A stretch of 64,000 nt of DNA from Massilibacteroides vaginae (lineage in GTDB: Bacteria; Bacteroidota; Bacteroidia; Bacteroidales; Tannerellaceae), in contig NZ_FXDJ01000009.1 in the NCBI RefSeq assembly GCF_900178525.1, positions 124,001-188,000 of the forward strand. Direction: 5' to 3'. Both the position numbers and the translations under genes were made by a program. The notes beneath the pieces are model-generated. The model had not been told where the DNA came from. It saw only the letters and a program-made list of their open reading frames with translations, and ran no database searches. Numbering within the stretch: position 1 is the stretch's first letter; every line of letters starts with the position of its first letter. Shown piece by piece: positions 8,415 to 16,895 of the stretch.

Positions 8415-9449
8415 ATGAAGCAGAAAATATTAGTTACAGGAGGAACCGGATACATCGGCTCGCATACTGTAGTAGAATTACAAGCCGCAGGATATGAGGT
8501 TGTGATTATTGACAACTTATCCAACTCCAATGTTGAAGTACTTGACGGAATTGAGAAAATATCCGGCATCCGTCCTTACTTTAAAGAACTGGACTGTAAC
8601 GACAAGGCAGGCCTAAGCTTACTTCTGAAGGAACACCCCGGCATTAAAGGAATTATCCACTTTGCCGCGAGTAAAGCCGTAGGAGAATCCGTACAAATGC
8701 CTTTGCCTTATTACAGAAACAACATTGTAACACTGCTTAACTTGCTTGAGCTAATGCCCGAAGCAGGTATTAAAGGCATCGTTTTCTCATCATCTTGTAC
8801 AGTATATGGTCAGCCGGACGTACTTCCCGTAACTGAAGACGCTCCTGTAAAGCCGGCGTTGTCTCCTTATGGAAACACAAAGCAGATCAACGAGGAGATT
8901 ATTCGTGACACCATCTACGCAGGCGTGCCATTCAAGAGCATTATTTTACGTTACTTCAATCCGATTGGCGCGCATCCAAGTGCCGAAATAGGCGAATTAC
9001 CTAATGGAGTTCCGCAGAATCTAATTCCTTTCCTTACACAAACGGCTATCGGCATCCGTAAAGAGCTCAGCGTATTCGGCGACGACTATGATACGGTGGA
9101 CGGCTCTTGCGTTCGCGATTACATCAACGTGGTAGACCTGGCTAAGGCGCACGTAATTGCGATGGATAGAATGCTTAGCGACAAATCAGATGATAAATTA
9201 GAGGTATTCAACCTCGGAACCGGACGTGGCGTTACGGTATTGGAGCTGATCAACGCTTTTGAAAAAAGCACAGGTGTAAAAGTTCCACACAAGATCGTTG
9301 GGCGTCGCGAGGGAGATATCGAAAAGGTTTGGGCAAACCCAGAACACGCGAACAAAGTGTTAGGTTGGACAGCCAAAGAAACAGTAGAAGACACGTTAGT
9401 TACAGCCTGGAACTGGCAAAAACGCCTCCGCGAAAAAGGAATCCAATAA
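8415..9449 (+). CDS. galE: UDP-glucose 4-epimerase
   Basis: Extended short-chain dehydrogenase of 344 residues that interconverts UDP-glucose and UDP-galactose using tightly bound NAD. The Rossmann motif GGTGYIGSH is at residues 9-17. The catalytic Ser is in SSSCTVYG (about residue 126) and the YxxxK pair is in SPYGNTK. The C-terminal sugar-nucleotide part has FNLGTGRGVTVLEL and RREGDIEKVWANP. Its place at the end of the rnf operon is, as far as I recall, shared by other Bacteroidales, although the functions look unrelated. A strong terminator follows 27 bp after the stop. Confidence 0.96.
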   Translation: MKQKILVTGGTGYIGSHTVVELQAAGYEVVIIDNLSNSNVEVLDGIEKISGIRPYFKELDCNDKAGLSLLLKEHPGIKGIIHFAASKAVGESVQMPLPYYRNNIVTLLNLLELMPEAGIKGIVFSSSCTVYGQPDVLPVTEDAPVKPALSPYGNTKQINEEIIRDTIYAGVPFKSIILRYFNPIGAHPSAEIGELPNGVPQNLIPFLTQTAIGIRKELSVFGDDYDTVDGSCVRDYINVVDLAKAHVIAMDRMLSDKSDDKLEVFNLGTGRGVTVLELINAFEKSTGVKVPHKIVGRREGDIEKVWANPEHANKVLGWTAKETVEDTLVTAWNWQKRLREKGIQ

Positions 9450-9475
9450 ATAAAATAAAAGTTATTTGTGAAGAG

Positions 9476-9508
9476 CAGGAATAAGATTGTCTTATTCCTG
9501 TTTTTTTT
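9476..9508 (+). terminator. Terminator of the rnf-galE operon
   Basis: Perfect 11-bp stem CAGGAATAAGA / TCTTATTCCTG with a TTG loop, followed by eight T residues. It is a classic intrinsic terminator on the plus strand. Confidence 0.92.
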
Positions 9509-9567
9509 CATATTCCACGTGCCGCATATTCACGGCATATCCGGTTGCATACCCGTTGATCTGAAAT

Positions 9568-9776
9568 AAATTAACAATTCAAGTTCGGGCTTAAAAAAGA
9601 GGCTTTTTTTACAATACTATATGTTTGAAAATATAACCTTTATGTTTCTGAAAATAACCTTTATCTTTTCAAAAATAACCTTTATGTTTTCACGCAGAAA
9701 CAAAGCGCTGATTTACAGCAACATAGAAAATCGCCAAAAACAGAAAGAAAAACCCTGATTTTAACTTAAAAAAGCA
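9568..9776 (-). repeat. 21-bp phased intergenic repeat, copy 2 (full length)
   Basis: On the minus strand the ATAAAGG units start at 9685, 9664 and 9643 and the fourth unit ATATAGT at 9622, all 21 bp apart. Upstream, TGCTTTTTTAAGTTAAAA begins 91 bp before the first unit. Downstream, TTGAATTGTTAATTT begins 40 bp after the fourth unit. Copy 4 has the same two flanking sequences at 91 and 41 bp. The upstream arm contains AAAATCAG...CTGTTTTT (9735-9764), which may terminate the GH127 gene ending at 9824. Confidence 0.92.
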
Positions 9777-9823
9777 CCGTGTAGTTTTTTCGTACACGAT
9801 GCTTGAAACGAGTTTGTTCTTAT

Positions 9824-11695
9824 TTAGTCCGAGTAAGGTTTGTAAGGCGCGTGTATTACATTCAGTGTTTTGGGAACCCAAACACGGTAGCGTACTGTTT
9901 TATCCCATGTATTGCCTGCCGAAGCAAAGTCACAGAAATGAATATTTAGCGGTGCGCGGTGGCTTTCAAGGTCTGTACCCAACACCAATGGAGCAGTAAA
10001 AGACATCCATGAAAAATCAGCGTCTTTCGTTGGCGTCAACGCCACATAACCGTCTTCCACTACTATAACCGAAGCTTCATCTACCGCACCGTCGTTAAAA
10101 CGACTGTCTCGGGCAAGCACAACCGGTCCTCTTACAATGGCTTGCGCCTGATTGAGTTCTACTACTTTAGCACGCATATCAAATTCCAATTCGATGTGAT
10201 CTCCTTTGTTCCAATCGCGCTCAATTTGGCAATACGAACCGGGTAAAACAGCTGCTATTTCATTGCCGTTTACTTTTACCGTAGTTTGCTTGCTCCAGGA
10301 TGGGATGCGCAAAGAAAGCGTAAAATGTGATTTTTTAGCCGGATCTACCTGAATGGTAATTCCACCCGTAACCGGATAATCGGTTTGCTGTGTGAGTTTC
10401 ACCTCTTTCTTTCCCGGCAGCAGAACCGTACTTTCAGACTGCGAGTAGAGGTTGAGGTATATTGTTTCGCCCTTTGTGTGGTAAGCATAAGCCGGAATCA
10501 GCGCGAAACCTCTGGGACCATTCGCGTTGCAGCAGTTAATATGCATGCCGCATTGCTCTTCCCCTTCGTGCCGCCAACCTTCCAGCGGACTGTATTTAGC
10601 GATCTGCGAGGCATCCGACTTTAGCGAAGCAAGCAACGCGTTGTAAATACTGTTCTCGATATAATCGGCATAAAGGGAATTACCCGTCACATCCAAGAGG
10701 CGGTTGCATAGCTGCATCCAGGTAAATGTAACACAGGTTTCCATCGTATGATAAGTCGGCAAGGTTTGTCGTTCGCGCCCGCCATACCAACACTCAAATG
10801 CACTGCCCGATCCGGCTATGTTTATCTCCTCGCTGATGATATTATTGACCGTTTTCTCTACTACCGAAAGGTAAAGCGCGTTTCCGGTGATTTTATAAAG
10901 TTCGAGCAAACCCTCGTAACACGACATCATTTCGTATGCCTTTTGACCATTCTCGCGCGAGAACCATTGTTTCGGATGTGGAAAACGACCGGAAACAGAC
11001 ACGCCATTAATTGCTTTACTGATTAACTTCGGACCGGAAGGCGTTTCCCATTCACGAACAATATATTCGGCAAAGTCGAGATACGCCTTTTTACCTGTAC
11101 GGTTATAAAGAAAGATCACAGGCTCGAGCACCGAGGTACTGGCCATACCGAGGTAATTTCCGGTTTCCACGATGTTCTTTTTGCCGGGCCCTACCTGCGT
11201 CATCAAATGATCGAGCACCTTACAGGCCGAAGCGAGTGCCTTTTTATCGCCCGATAAATCATACCAGGCAATCAGTCCGAGCATGGCGTATTTTCGCCCC
11301 CAAACATCCCACTGTTCCAACTGAGCATCCGGAGCATAGTTGCCTATATAGCCATCCGGAGTTTGCGTAGCCATCAGTCCGTCGGCCGCATTTTTAATAA
11401 TTTGATATAGTTCAGGGTCTTTGTTATACTTATACGATCCGATAGCCCCCTGAATCCACTTACCCCAGAACTCACTCTGCCAGCGGCGCGTTTCGGTGCG
11501 GTCTCTAAAAGGTTCTATCAGATGTTCTACATCCTGTGCCTTAACACGATGTTCAATACAATCATCGATCCGGCTTCCCAGATAACCGGATATTTTTAAA
11601 TCCTTCACTTGTGCAAAAGCGGACGAAATCATTAGAAACAGGAAAAGAGTAAACAGAGCGGTACTTCTAAAAAAAGGGTCACTTTTCATTTTCAT
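9824..11695 (-). CDS. GH127-family beta-L-arabinofuranosidase-like glycoside hydrolase
   Basis: Exported protein of 623 residues (formerly DUF1680). The signal peptide is about residues 6-29 (FRSTALFTLFLFLMISSAFAQ). An (alpha/alpha)6 barrel follows (GNYAPDAQLEQWDVWGRKYAMLGL) with C-terminal beta-sandwich domains. All four residues of the Cys3-Glu zinc site of characterised GH127 enzymes are present: Glu319, Cys321 (HTMETC) and Cys388-Cys389 (HINCCNANGPRG). The enzyme is therefore probably active on beta-L-arabinofuranosides or a related sugar; GH146 is an alternative. I chose the ATG at 11695 because the -7 box at 11720-11727 leaves about 25 nt of leader; the frame opens at 11722. A TonB receptor gene lies upstream on the same strand. 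Confidence 0.85.
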   Translation of the reverse strand: MKMKSDPFFRSTALFTLFLFLMISSAFAQVKDLKISGYLGSRIDDCIEHRVKAQDVEHLIEPFRDRTETRRWQSEFWGKWIQGAIGSYKYNKDPELYQIIKNAADGLMATQTPDGYIGNYAPDAQLEQWDVWGRKYAMLGLIAWYDLSGDKKALASACKVLDHLMTQVGPGKKNIVETGNYLGMASTSVLEPVIFLYNRTGKKAYLDFAEYIVREWETPSGPKLISKAINGVSVSGRFPHPKQWFSRENGQKAYEMMSCYEGLLELYKITGNALYLSVVEKTVNNIISEEINIAGSGSAFECWYGGRERQTLPTYHTMETCVTFTWMQLCNRLLDVTGNSLYADYIENSIYNALLASLKSDASQIAKYSPLEGWRHEGEEQCGMHINCCNANGPRGFALIPAYAYHTKGETIYLNLYSQSESTVLLPGKKEVKLTQQTDYPVTGGITIQVDPAKKSHFTLSLRIPSWSKQTTVKVNGNEIAAVLPGSYCQIERDWNKGDHIELEFDMRAKVVELNQAQAIVRGPVVLARDSRFNDGAVDEASVIVVEDGYVALTPTKDADFSWMSFTAPLVLGTDLESHRAPLNIHFCDFASAGNTWDKTVRYRVWVPKTLNVIHAPYKPYSD

Positions 11696-11719
11696 ATAGC
11701 TATAGATTAACATGTACAA

Positions 11720-11766
11720 CAAAAATAAAATAGTGCCAGTCTTATTTGCTTATAAAACTGACACTA
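11720..11766 (-). terminator. Terminator of the TonB receptor gene, overlapping the GH127 promoter
   Basis: On the minus strand AGTGTCAGT (11765-11757) and ACTGGCACT (11740-11732) form a stem followed by ATTTTATTTTT. The same T-rich tail contains TATTTTTG (11727-11720), a perfect -7 box for the GH127 gene 25 nt further on. Termination and initiation signals thus share bases. Confidence 0.7.
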
Positions 11767-11797
11767 TTAGTATAAAATATGATAGATCGGGATACTT

Positions 11798-14221
11798 TTA
11801 GTGATTCGTTCCTTCAAACAAATCATGATCCGGCTTAGCTTCTGTTGCTTTGCGGCTGAAATTATTGAATGTATAACTCAGGGTTAGCGAGATAAGCGGA
11901 TAATTCGGCCGAATACGTGTAACGGATTGCAGATTGGATGTAGTGATATTGCTCACGTAGCGCGCCGAGTTGAAAACATCGCGAAAAGCAAGCGTAGCGG
12001 TTAATCTACGGCTCATTAACTGTTGGCGCACAGCCAGATTCACATACCAGAAAGCATCTGTACGGCCTTGTGTAGTAACCGACGGCCCTACGAAGTTACC
12101 ATCTAATTGTATACGGGTATATTTACCGGCATCAAAAGCATTATTGAGCGCGATTTCGTAGTTCGTACTCTTTTCGTTTGTACCACCGGTAGATTTGATT
12201 TCATTTTCTACCTTATAATGATAAAGACTTCCGTTAATCGTCATATTCCAACGGCGGGTAAGGTGTAGTTGCGAGCTAAGCTCCATACCTGTAGAATAAT
12301 CATGTCCGACATTCGCCATTGAATCCAGGGTAACCCCTGCTTCGTATGGAATACGCAAACGCTCTATCTTGTCCTTTCGGCTACGATGAAACACGGTTGC
12401 CGATACACTGTGTTGCCCAATATCTTTCTTATAATTCAACTCATAGGAGTCAATATATTCCGGACGAATATCCGGGTTACCGATTTCGGCAGAATAAAAG
12501 TCACGATAAGTAATATAGGGTTCCATATAGAACAACTGCGGACGAGTAGTGCGATGTGAATAGGACGCCAGAACATGGTGATCGTTCGGGAATGTATAGC
12601 CTAAATGTACGGAGGGGAACAAATTGTAATGGTTTTTTATGCGATCCGCCCCTGCTATTGAGCTACGCAATACGGTACGCGCATATTCACCACGCAATCC
12701 CACCTGAAAGTCAAACGATTTGTAACTATCTGCCACTAAGGCGTAGAGCGAATGAATACCTCTTTGGAAATAAAATGTATTATAAATATCCTCACGCCAA
12801 TAAAACTCCTGACTCTCCGGATTCCAGAATTGCATGCTATAGTCTCCATCTTCCAAATAAGAGAAATATTGGTAGCCGGATTCAATTTTACCCGTCTCAC
12901 GATAAGGCAAAACATAATCCAGGTTACCTCTCACCGTCCAGCGGTGTTCATCTTCCCAGGCACGATGTCCTTGTTGACGCTTATTGTTCTTATCGAACAA
13001 GTCGCTTTGAAAGTACTCCATTGCATCACCACCATATTTAAGATAAAAGCTTCCGGTAAGTGCTTGCCCCTGGTCGTTAATCTTTTGAGCGAAGCCTACT
13101 GTTCCCTGGTAATAGGTTTCATGCAGATCGTATTCATCACGACTAAAATAATCGCCTTTTTCAAAGAGCACATTGTTGGCACTTCGTTCCTCATGATAAT
13201 CAAGGTCACCATTTCTGGTTCGCCCACCGTATCCACCTTCAAGATCAATATTAAATGTAGTTTTAGGGAGCGAATACATCCATCCGGTTTTCAGTGAGTA
13301 GTTAAAGTTATTACTTTCGCGTGGTCCGTCCGAGTGAGACATAGTCGATGTATCACCGACAAGCGTCGTTTTCTGCTGATTAAAATCACTCTTGCGCAGG
13401 TTATCAGTCCACGCTCCTCCAACATACCAGCGCGACGCATTCTGTTGATTACTGATCAGAAAGTCTACCCCTCTTGAAAGCACCGTGCTTCCGGTGAGAT
13501 TCACCATTCCGCTTAAGCCACTTTGCGTATGTTTTTTGGTAATAATATTAATAATACCGACATCTCCTTCCGTATCATGACGGGCAGAAGGTGTGGTGAT
13601 AATCTCAATATTCTCGATATGACCGGACGGAATCTGTTCCAACGCCTGTGTTCCACTAAACACACTGGGTTTGCCATCCACATAAACAGCAAAACCACTA
13701 CTACCTCGAAACGTTACCTCTCCTTCGGCATCAACACGTATAGAAGGTGTGTTTTCCAATATATCAACAGCCGTTCCTCCGCTTGACAATAAATTCGAGG
13801 AGGCTTCAATCACTTTCTTATCCAACTTATATATTACCTGTTTTTTCTGTGCTACGATTTCCACTTCAGCCAATCCTATTTCAAGAGGTTTCATTTGTAT
13901 TACTCCCAAATCCAATACAGCCGAAGATGCAGGCAAAACAAGCCCCGTACGATTATAAACATCGTATCCGATCAACTTAATTAAAAGCGTGTATTCTCCG
14001 TCTTTCAGGTTATGAATAATAAACTGTCCGTTCACATCGGGAAGCACATGAAATGAAGGATTGGATTCCTCGCCGGAATAAAGCAATACATCAGCGAAAT
14101 CAAGGGGTGCCTTTGTTACGGCATCAACAATTTTACCTTTTAAACGAGGTGCCCCCGGCTCTGACAAGGCGTAAGGAACTACGCACAGCATAGCGAGCAG
14201 GCACAATGCAAGTCTTTTCAT
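11798..14221 (-). CDS. TonB-dependent outer-membrane receptor (OMP_b-brl_3 type)
   Basis: Protein of 807 residues with signal peptide MKRLALCLLAMLCVVPYALS. A carboxypeptidase-regulatory-like beta domain follows (LKGKIVDAVTKAPLDFADVLLY, about residues 27-110). Next is a plug domain (about 115-240, with VDGKPSVFSG and INIITKK). A barrel of the outer-membrane-protein beta-barrel family 3 fills the rest. This class lacks the SusC signature and no SusD partner is adjacent, so it is not a Sus-type importer. Ligand unknown; metal chelates or peptides are typical for the class. It may be expressed with GH127, but the terminator and second promoter at 11720-11766 suggest separate units. Confidence 0.85.
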   Translation of the reverse strand: MKRLALCLLAMLCVVPYALSEPGAPRLKGKIVDAVTKAPLDFADVLLYSGEESNPSFHVLPDVNGQFIIHNLKDGEYTLLIKLIGYDVYNRTGLVLPASSAVLDLGVIQMKPLEIGLAEVEIVAQKKQVIYKLDKKVIEASSNLLSSGGTAVDILENTPSIRVDAEGEVTFRGSSGFAVYVDGKPSVFSGTQALEQIPSGHIENIEIITTPSARHDTEGDVGIINIITKKHTQSGLSGMVNLTGSTVLSRGVDFLISNQQNASRWYVGGAWTDNLRKSDFNQQKTTLVGDTSTMSHSDGPRESNNFNYSLKTGWMYSLPKTTFNIDLEGGYGGRTRNGDLDYHEERSANNVLFEKGDYFSRDEYDLHETYYQGTVGFAQKINDQGQALTGSFYLKYGGDAMEYFQSDLFDKNNKRQQGHRAWEDEHRWTVRGNLDYVLPYRETGKIESGYQYFSYLEDGDYSMQFWNPESQEFYWREDIYNTFYFQRGIHSLYALVADSYKSFDFQVGLRGEYARTVLRSSIAGADRIKNHYNLFPSVHLGYTFPNDHHVLASYSHRTTRPQLFYMEPYITYRDFYSAEIGNPDIRPEYIDSYELNYKKDIGQHSVSATVFHRSRKDKIERLRIPYEAGVTLDSMANVGHDYSTGMELSSQLHLTRRWNMTINGSLYHYKVENEIKSTGGTNEKSTNYEIALNNAFDAGKYTRIQLDGNFVGPSVTTQGRTDAFWYVNLAVRQQLMSRRLTATLAFRDVFNSARYVSNITTSNLQSVTRIRPNYPLISLTLSYTFNNFSRKATEAKPDHDLFEGTNH

Positions 14222-14260
14222 CGATATTTAGAGTTTGTTAAACAGGTATGCGAATATAAC

Positions 14261-14313
14261 ACAAAAACAAGAATAGGAACTATAATCTGATGATAAATAA
14301 TCCTACTCTTGTT
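14261..14313 (-). terminator. Terminator after the LigB-type dioxygenase gene
   Basis: AACAAGAATAGGA (14266-14278) and TCCTACTCTTGTT (14301-14313) form a 13-bp stem with one mismatch. On the minus strand it is followed by TTTTTGTGTT. It lies 44 bp beyond the stop of the gene ending at 14358. Confidence 0.75.
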
Positions 14314-14357
14314 TTTTCTGCTATATAATGAAGGAGTAAAACTGTCAAGAAAATAGT

Positions 14358-15188
14358 CTACCGGATAATAACCGAAGTCATGGTCAATGATCCGGCTAAA
14401 GCCTGATCATTAAAAAACTCGATTTCGTCTTTCTTTTCCTGCAAAGATAACGCGTAGAGTAAAGGTATATAATGATCGGGAGTCGGTACTGCAAGTTTTG
14501 CCGCCTTACTTAATGAAGGGTAGTTGATCAATGCCTTATGGTCGGCTGATTGGATTTTTTGTTTAAAAATATCATTCATTTCCAAAGCCCAATCATAGCC
14601 ATACGGTTCGTTAAATCCTTCGATTGATTTTACATGTACTAACCTCAGATTATGCACCATATTACCACTACCAACAATAAGTACCCCCCTTTTACGAAGG
14701 AAAGCCAGTTCTTTCGCCAGATCGTAGTGGTATTGCATTCCTTTGGTATAGTCGATACTTAATTCCACTACCGGTATATCCGCTTCGGGGTAAACATGCC
14801 TCAACACGCTCCAACTGCCGTGATCTAATCCCCAATCCGTGTTCAGGTCTACGGGATTATGTTTAATCTCCTGCTTTATCGATTCGGCCAAAGCCGGACT
14901 TCCGGGAGCCGGATATTGAACGTTAAACAGTTCGCAAGGGAAACCACCGAAATCATGAATTGTTTCCGGTTTAGACATGGTCGTAACAAATGTTCCATTC
15001 GTTTCCCAATGAGCCGAGATACAGAGAATTGCGGATGGTCGCGGCAGCGCTTTGCCAATCTCTCCCCATTTCCTGGAAAAGGGATTATCTTCAATCGCGT
15101 TCATCGGACTACCATGACCAACAAAAAGCACCGGCATTACCGGTGTTCTTTTCGTTGTATCCACAATATCTCTTAATTTATTGATCAT
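14358..15188 (-). CDS. ygiD: LigB-superfamily extradiol dioxygenase (YgiD-like)
   Basis: Protein of 276 residues in the class III extradiol ring-cleavage dioxygenase family, related to E. coli YgiD (4,5-DOPA extradiol dioxygenase). Conserved metal and substrate motifs are visible: FVGHGSPMNAIEDN near the N-terminus, ISAHWET, and GLDHGSWSVLRHVYP in the middle. Members use a metal ion to open catechol rings; the true substrate in anaerobes is unknown. A longer frame reaches 15224 but would overlap the end of the YceI gene. The ATG at 15188 leaves 19 bp after that gene's stop and gives the family N-terminus. Probably co-transcribed with the YceI gene. Confidence 0.85.
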   Translation of the reverse strand: MINKLRDIVDTTKRTPVMPVLFVGHGSPMNAIEDNPFSRKWGEIGKALPRPSAILCISAHWETNGTFVTTMSKPETIHDFGGFPCELFNVQYPAPGSPALAESIKQEIKHNPVDLNTDWGLDHGSWSVLRHVYPEADIPVVELSIDYTKGMQYHYDLAKELAFLRKRGVLIVGSGNMVHNLRLVHVKSIEGFNEPYGYDWALEMNDIFKQKIQSADHKALINYPSLSKAAKLAVPTPDHYIPLLYALSLQEKKDEIEFFNDQALAGSLTMTSVIIR

Positions 15189-15207
15189 TATGCTTGCTTT
15201 TGCCTGA

Positions 15208-15864
15208 TTACACGCTTTTTGCAACCAGTGTTATTGATATTTCCATGTCATCATTGATGAACGAATCCTTCAAGTCTTTAAAGATATTCTTCGAACCATA
15301 GTTTACACCCCATTGCGTACGGTCTATTGTAAACGTAGCTGTTTTGGCGGTATAGGCATCTCCTTCTTTAGTTATTGCAGCGTTAAATGAAATATTTCTC
15401 ACCGCTTCTTTTAATTCCAGGTTGCCACTGATCTTATGGGTAAATTCACTATCGGATAGTTCTTCAACGTCTGTAATTGTAAACTTTCCTTCCGGATATT
15501 TCTCTACATCAAAAAAGTCTGCACTTTTAAGGTGACCTTCCAGTTTATCTTTCCCGTTTTCAGCATTTATATCCTGCACATTGATCGCATTCATATCTAA
15601 CACGAATGTTCCTGATTTCAGTTTGTCTCCATCAATAAATAGTTCTCCGGACTTAATGCCTAAAACACCATGGTGACTTCCGCCCGGTTTGAATCCTTTC
15701 CAGTTTATTGCCGAAGCCGTCAGATCAACCGCTAAACGCTGACCTTGGGCAGTCGCAACTTCCTTCTCCGCTGATGTTTCTATTGCTTCACTTGATTTTT
15801 TTCCACCACATGCAGACACGATTAAAATAAGAGCTAATGCGATAATATAATTATACGTTTTCAT
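15208..15864 (-). CDS. YceI-family lipoprotein
   Basis: Protein of 218 residues. The lipobox LIVSAC gives a lipidated Cys at about residue 19, followed by an acidic linker. The YceI beta-barrel domain spans about residues 42-218 (INWKGFKPGGSHHGVLGIKS, SADFFDVEKYPEG, TFTIDRTQWGVNYGSKN). YceI domains bind polyisoprenoids in a hydrophobic cavity; the physiological role is uncertain. A weak -7 box (GATCTTTG, 15896-15903) lies upstream. The LigB-type dioxygenase gene follows closely on the same strand. Confidence 0.92.
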   Translation of the reverse strand: MKTYNYIIALALILIVSACGGKKSSEAIETSAEKEVATAQGQRLAVDLTASAINWKGFKPGGSHHGVLGIKSGELFIDGDKLKSGTFVLDMNAINVQDINAENGKDKLEGHLKSADFFDVEKYPEGKFTITDVEELSDSEFTHKISGNLELKEAVRNISFNAAITKEGDAYTAKTATFTIDRTQWGVNYGSKNIFKDLKDSFINDDMEISITLVAKSV

Positions 15865-15970
15865 ATTCTTGTTGTTTTAATTATTAATTACAGCACAAAG
15901 ATCGGGGCATTTTAACGACGAAGGGTAATACTTTTTGGAAGAAGAGTGGTAAATATTGGAAAAATGAAAA

Positions 15971-16798
15971 TTAAAGCATCTTTTTCATCTCATTGCGAAA
16001 CTCAGACGGAGTTACTCCTGCCTTCTTTTTAAAAACTTTGGTAAAGTAGGCCTTTTCGTTGTAGCCAAGTTCAAAACCTATTTCGGATATGGTTTTATCC
16101 GAATGCATAATAAGATTCTTGGCTTCGGTCAGTTTTCGGGTTTCGATAATTTCAGACACACTTCGCTGTAGGATGTTGCGGCAGATAAGGTTGAGATTTC
16201 GCGCGGACATATTTAATTTTTCGGCGTAAAAGTCCACACTTACATCCCGCTTAAAATTATCTTCCAGTATACGCAGGAACGATTTAAAGGTAATATTCTG
16301 ATTATTATCCGCAATAGGCAATGCCTTTTTCTTTCGCTCGGATTCGATCAGTATAAAAAGAGTACTTAAAAGGCTCCTTATTATGGAATAATCGGGAGTT
16401 TCTTGCTTCGTTTCATCTTCAATCATTTGCGTAATTACGCATATTCTGTCAAATTGTACTCCATCCGGCAATTCCACATTGGCAAAATCATGGTAATCGG
16501 AATAAAGCTGAAAACGAGATTCTGAAATAAAACTACTCTTAAATCGAAAAGTCCATCCTTCAGGATATCTGTTTTGCGAATCTGCCAGCATCTGAACAGC
16601 ATGTGCTTTTCCTTTACTAATAAAACTAACCAACGGTGCGGTCAGCAACGAACGCTGAAAATCAATATGATGCTCGATTACTCCTGATTTACAAATAACA
16701 AGTTCCTCAAAGTCATGGCTATGCGGTTCAAACACAAAAGCCGACATACGTTTAGACTGTTCTTCAGAAAACTTGCTGATTGTAAATAATTGCTCCAT
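15971..16798 (-). CDS. AraC-family transcriptional regulator
   Basis: Protein of 275 residues. The N-terminal cupin-like sensing domain (HSHDFEELVICKSGVIEHHID, about residues 26-46) is followed by a linker. The C-terminal double helix-turn-helix covers about residues 175-275 (FYAEKLNMSARNLNLICR; ISEIGFELGYNEKAYFTKVF). The frame opens at 16834, but the -7 box TATTTTTG at 16830-16823 lies inside that extension, so the ATG at 16798 is chosen. An inverted repeat flanks this box and suggests autoregulation. The target may be the neighbouring YceI/LigB pair downstream; this is inference from position. Confidence 0.92.
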   Translation of the reverse strand: MEQLFTISKFSEEQSKRMSAFVFEPHSHDFEELVICKSGVIEHHIDFQRSLLTAPLVSFISKGKAHAVQMLADSQNRYPEGWTFRFKSSFISESRFQLYSDYHDFANVELPDGVQFDRICVITQMIEDETKQETPDYSIIRSLLSTLFILIESERKKKALPIADNNQNITFKSFLRILEDNFKRDVSVDFYAEKLNMSARNLNLICRNILQRSVSEIIETRKLTEAKNLIMHSDKTISEIGFELGYNEKAYFTKVFKKKAGVTPSEFRNEMKKML

Positions 16799-16799
16799 A

Positions 16800-16848
16800 C
16801 GTTTTCCCGAGTTTATAATTAACAAAAATAACATTTCCCGGGAAAACG
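16800..16848 (-). promoter_or_regulatory. Promoter and probable operator of the AraC-type gene
   Basis: The minus-strand -7 box TATTTTTG is at 16830-16823. It is flanked by CGTTTTCCCG (16800-16809) and its exact inverse CGGGAAAACG (16839-16848), with a 29-bp gap. The right arm also sits in a perfect 12-bp palindrome TTTCCCGGGAAA (16834-16845). The arrangement is what a dimeric regulator could grip to block or bend its own promoter. Confidence 0.65.
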
Positions 16849-16895
16849 GAGTAACATTTTTCGCTATTTCTTAATTTCTCAACGCGCTAAGTATT

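Noticed and set aside
12556-13297. Plus-strand open frames of 160-180 codons
   Set aside because: They are antisense to a clear TonB-dependent receptor and have no recognisable sequence features.
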